The notes under the pieces were generated by a model, which made no database searches, was not told where the DNA came from, and saw nothing but the letters and a program-made list of their open reading frames with translations. This document shows, in pieces, positions 14,358-14,412 of a stretch of 14,412 nucleotides of DNA (positions are counted from its first letter, which is position 1; each line of letters begins with the position of its first letter). Location: positions 1 through 14,412 of the forward strand of contig CAZOWL010000104.1 of the NCBI GenBank assembly GCA_964583605.1, given 5' to 3'. This stretch comes from CAZOWL01 sp964583605. Its GTDB lineage: Bacteria; Pseudomonadota; Gammaproteobacteria; Chromatiales; Chromatiaceae. The position numbers and the translations under genes were made by a program.

Positions 14358-14412
14358 TGCCTTACTATGAAATTCGCGAAGCACGTTCGCTCCCTCGCCC
14401 TCTGGGAGAGGG
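14358..14412. repeat. Dispersed palindromic repeat, copy 2 (cut by window edge)
   Basis: It matches 788-842 at 51 of 55 bases in the same orientation, and runs off the end of the window. The core is CTCTGGGAGAGG. It begins 9 bases upstream of the sigma-54 promoter of amtB, so its insertion may have displaced or replaced upstream activator sites. See copy 1 for the structure of the complete element. Confidence 0.75.

Noticed and set aside
1..14412. CRISPR array, tRNA, rRNA or multi-gene defence island
   Set aside because: I saw no regularly spaced repeats, tRNA clover-leaf, rRNA sequence or defence gene cluster; the VapC piece is only a fragment.
13062..14412. glnK-amtB operon
   Set aside because: A promoter lies directly upstream of amtB and a repeat beyond it; no PII gene is visible in the window.

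Overview
The window is high-GC DNA from a proteobacterium, most likely a gammaproteobacterium of the purple sulfur type (Chromatiaceae-like). That guess rests on codon usage, tandem Slp lipoproteins, a BLUF blue-light receptor, a hydrogenase-maturation gene relic and E. coli-like MutM, YgiQ and AmtB. The assignment is inference and is not proved by any single gene.

Layout. Positions 1-1541 hold no intact gene. They are a patchwork of debris: the 5' part of a group II intron, one copy of a dispersed palindromic repeat, the C-terminal half of a VapC/PIN toxin, the C-terminal end of a transposase and the last 65 codons of hypF. From 6855 down to 1581 runs a minus-strand block: sulfotransferase, MBL-fold hydrolase, ICMT-like membrane methyltransferase, mutM and ygiQ. 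The last four are tightly spaced. A 56-base self-complementary element separates the sulfotransferase from the rest. From 7040 to 10926 runs a plus-strand block: a small lipoprotein, a short-chain dehydrogenase, two paralogous Slp-type lipoproteins and a long serB with two ACT domains. A DUF2490-type outer-membrane barrel (minus) then faces serB across a hairpin. A BLUF photoreceptor (plus) and an ammonium transporter (minus) converge on another hairpin.

Roles. Most genes are housekeeping or envelope functions: DNA oxidation repair (mutM), serine synthesis (serB), lipoproteins and outer membrane, ammonium uptake, blue-light sensing. I see no obvious multi-gene defence, secretion or biosynthetic system.

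The most notable points are: (1) amtB is in frame throughout but appears to lack about 48 residues covering the end of TM6 and all of TM7, with both pore histidines kept; (2) a near-perfect sigma-54 promoter precedes amtB, followed at once by a strong 5'-leader hairpin; (3) the gene graveyard at the left edge, including a hypF tail joined to a transposase remnant; (4) a 55-base repeat shared by both ends of the window (51 of 55 identical).
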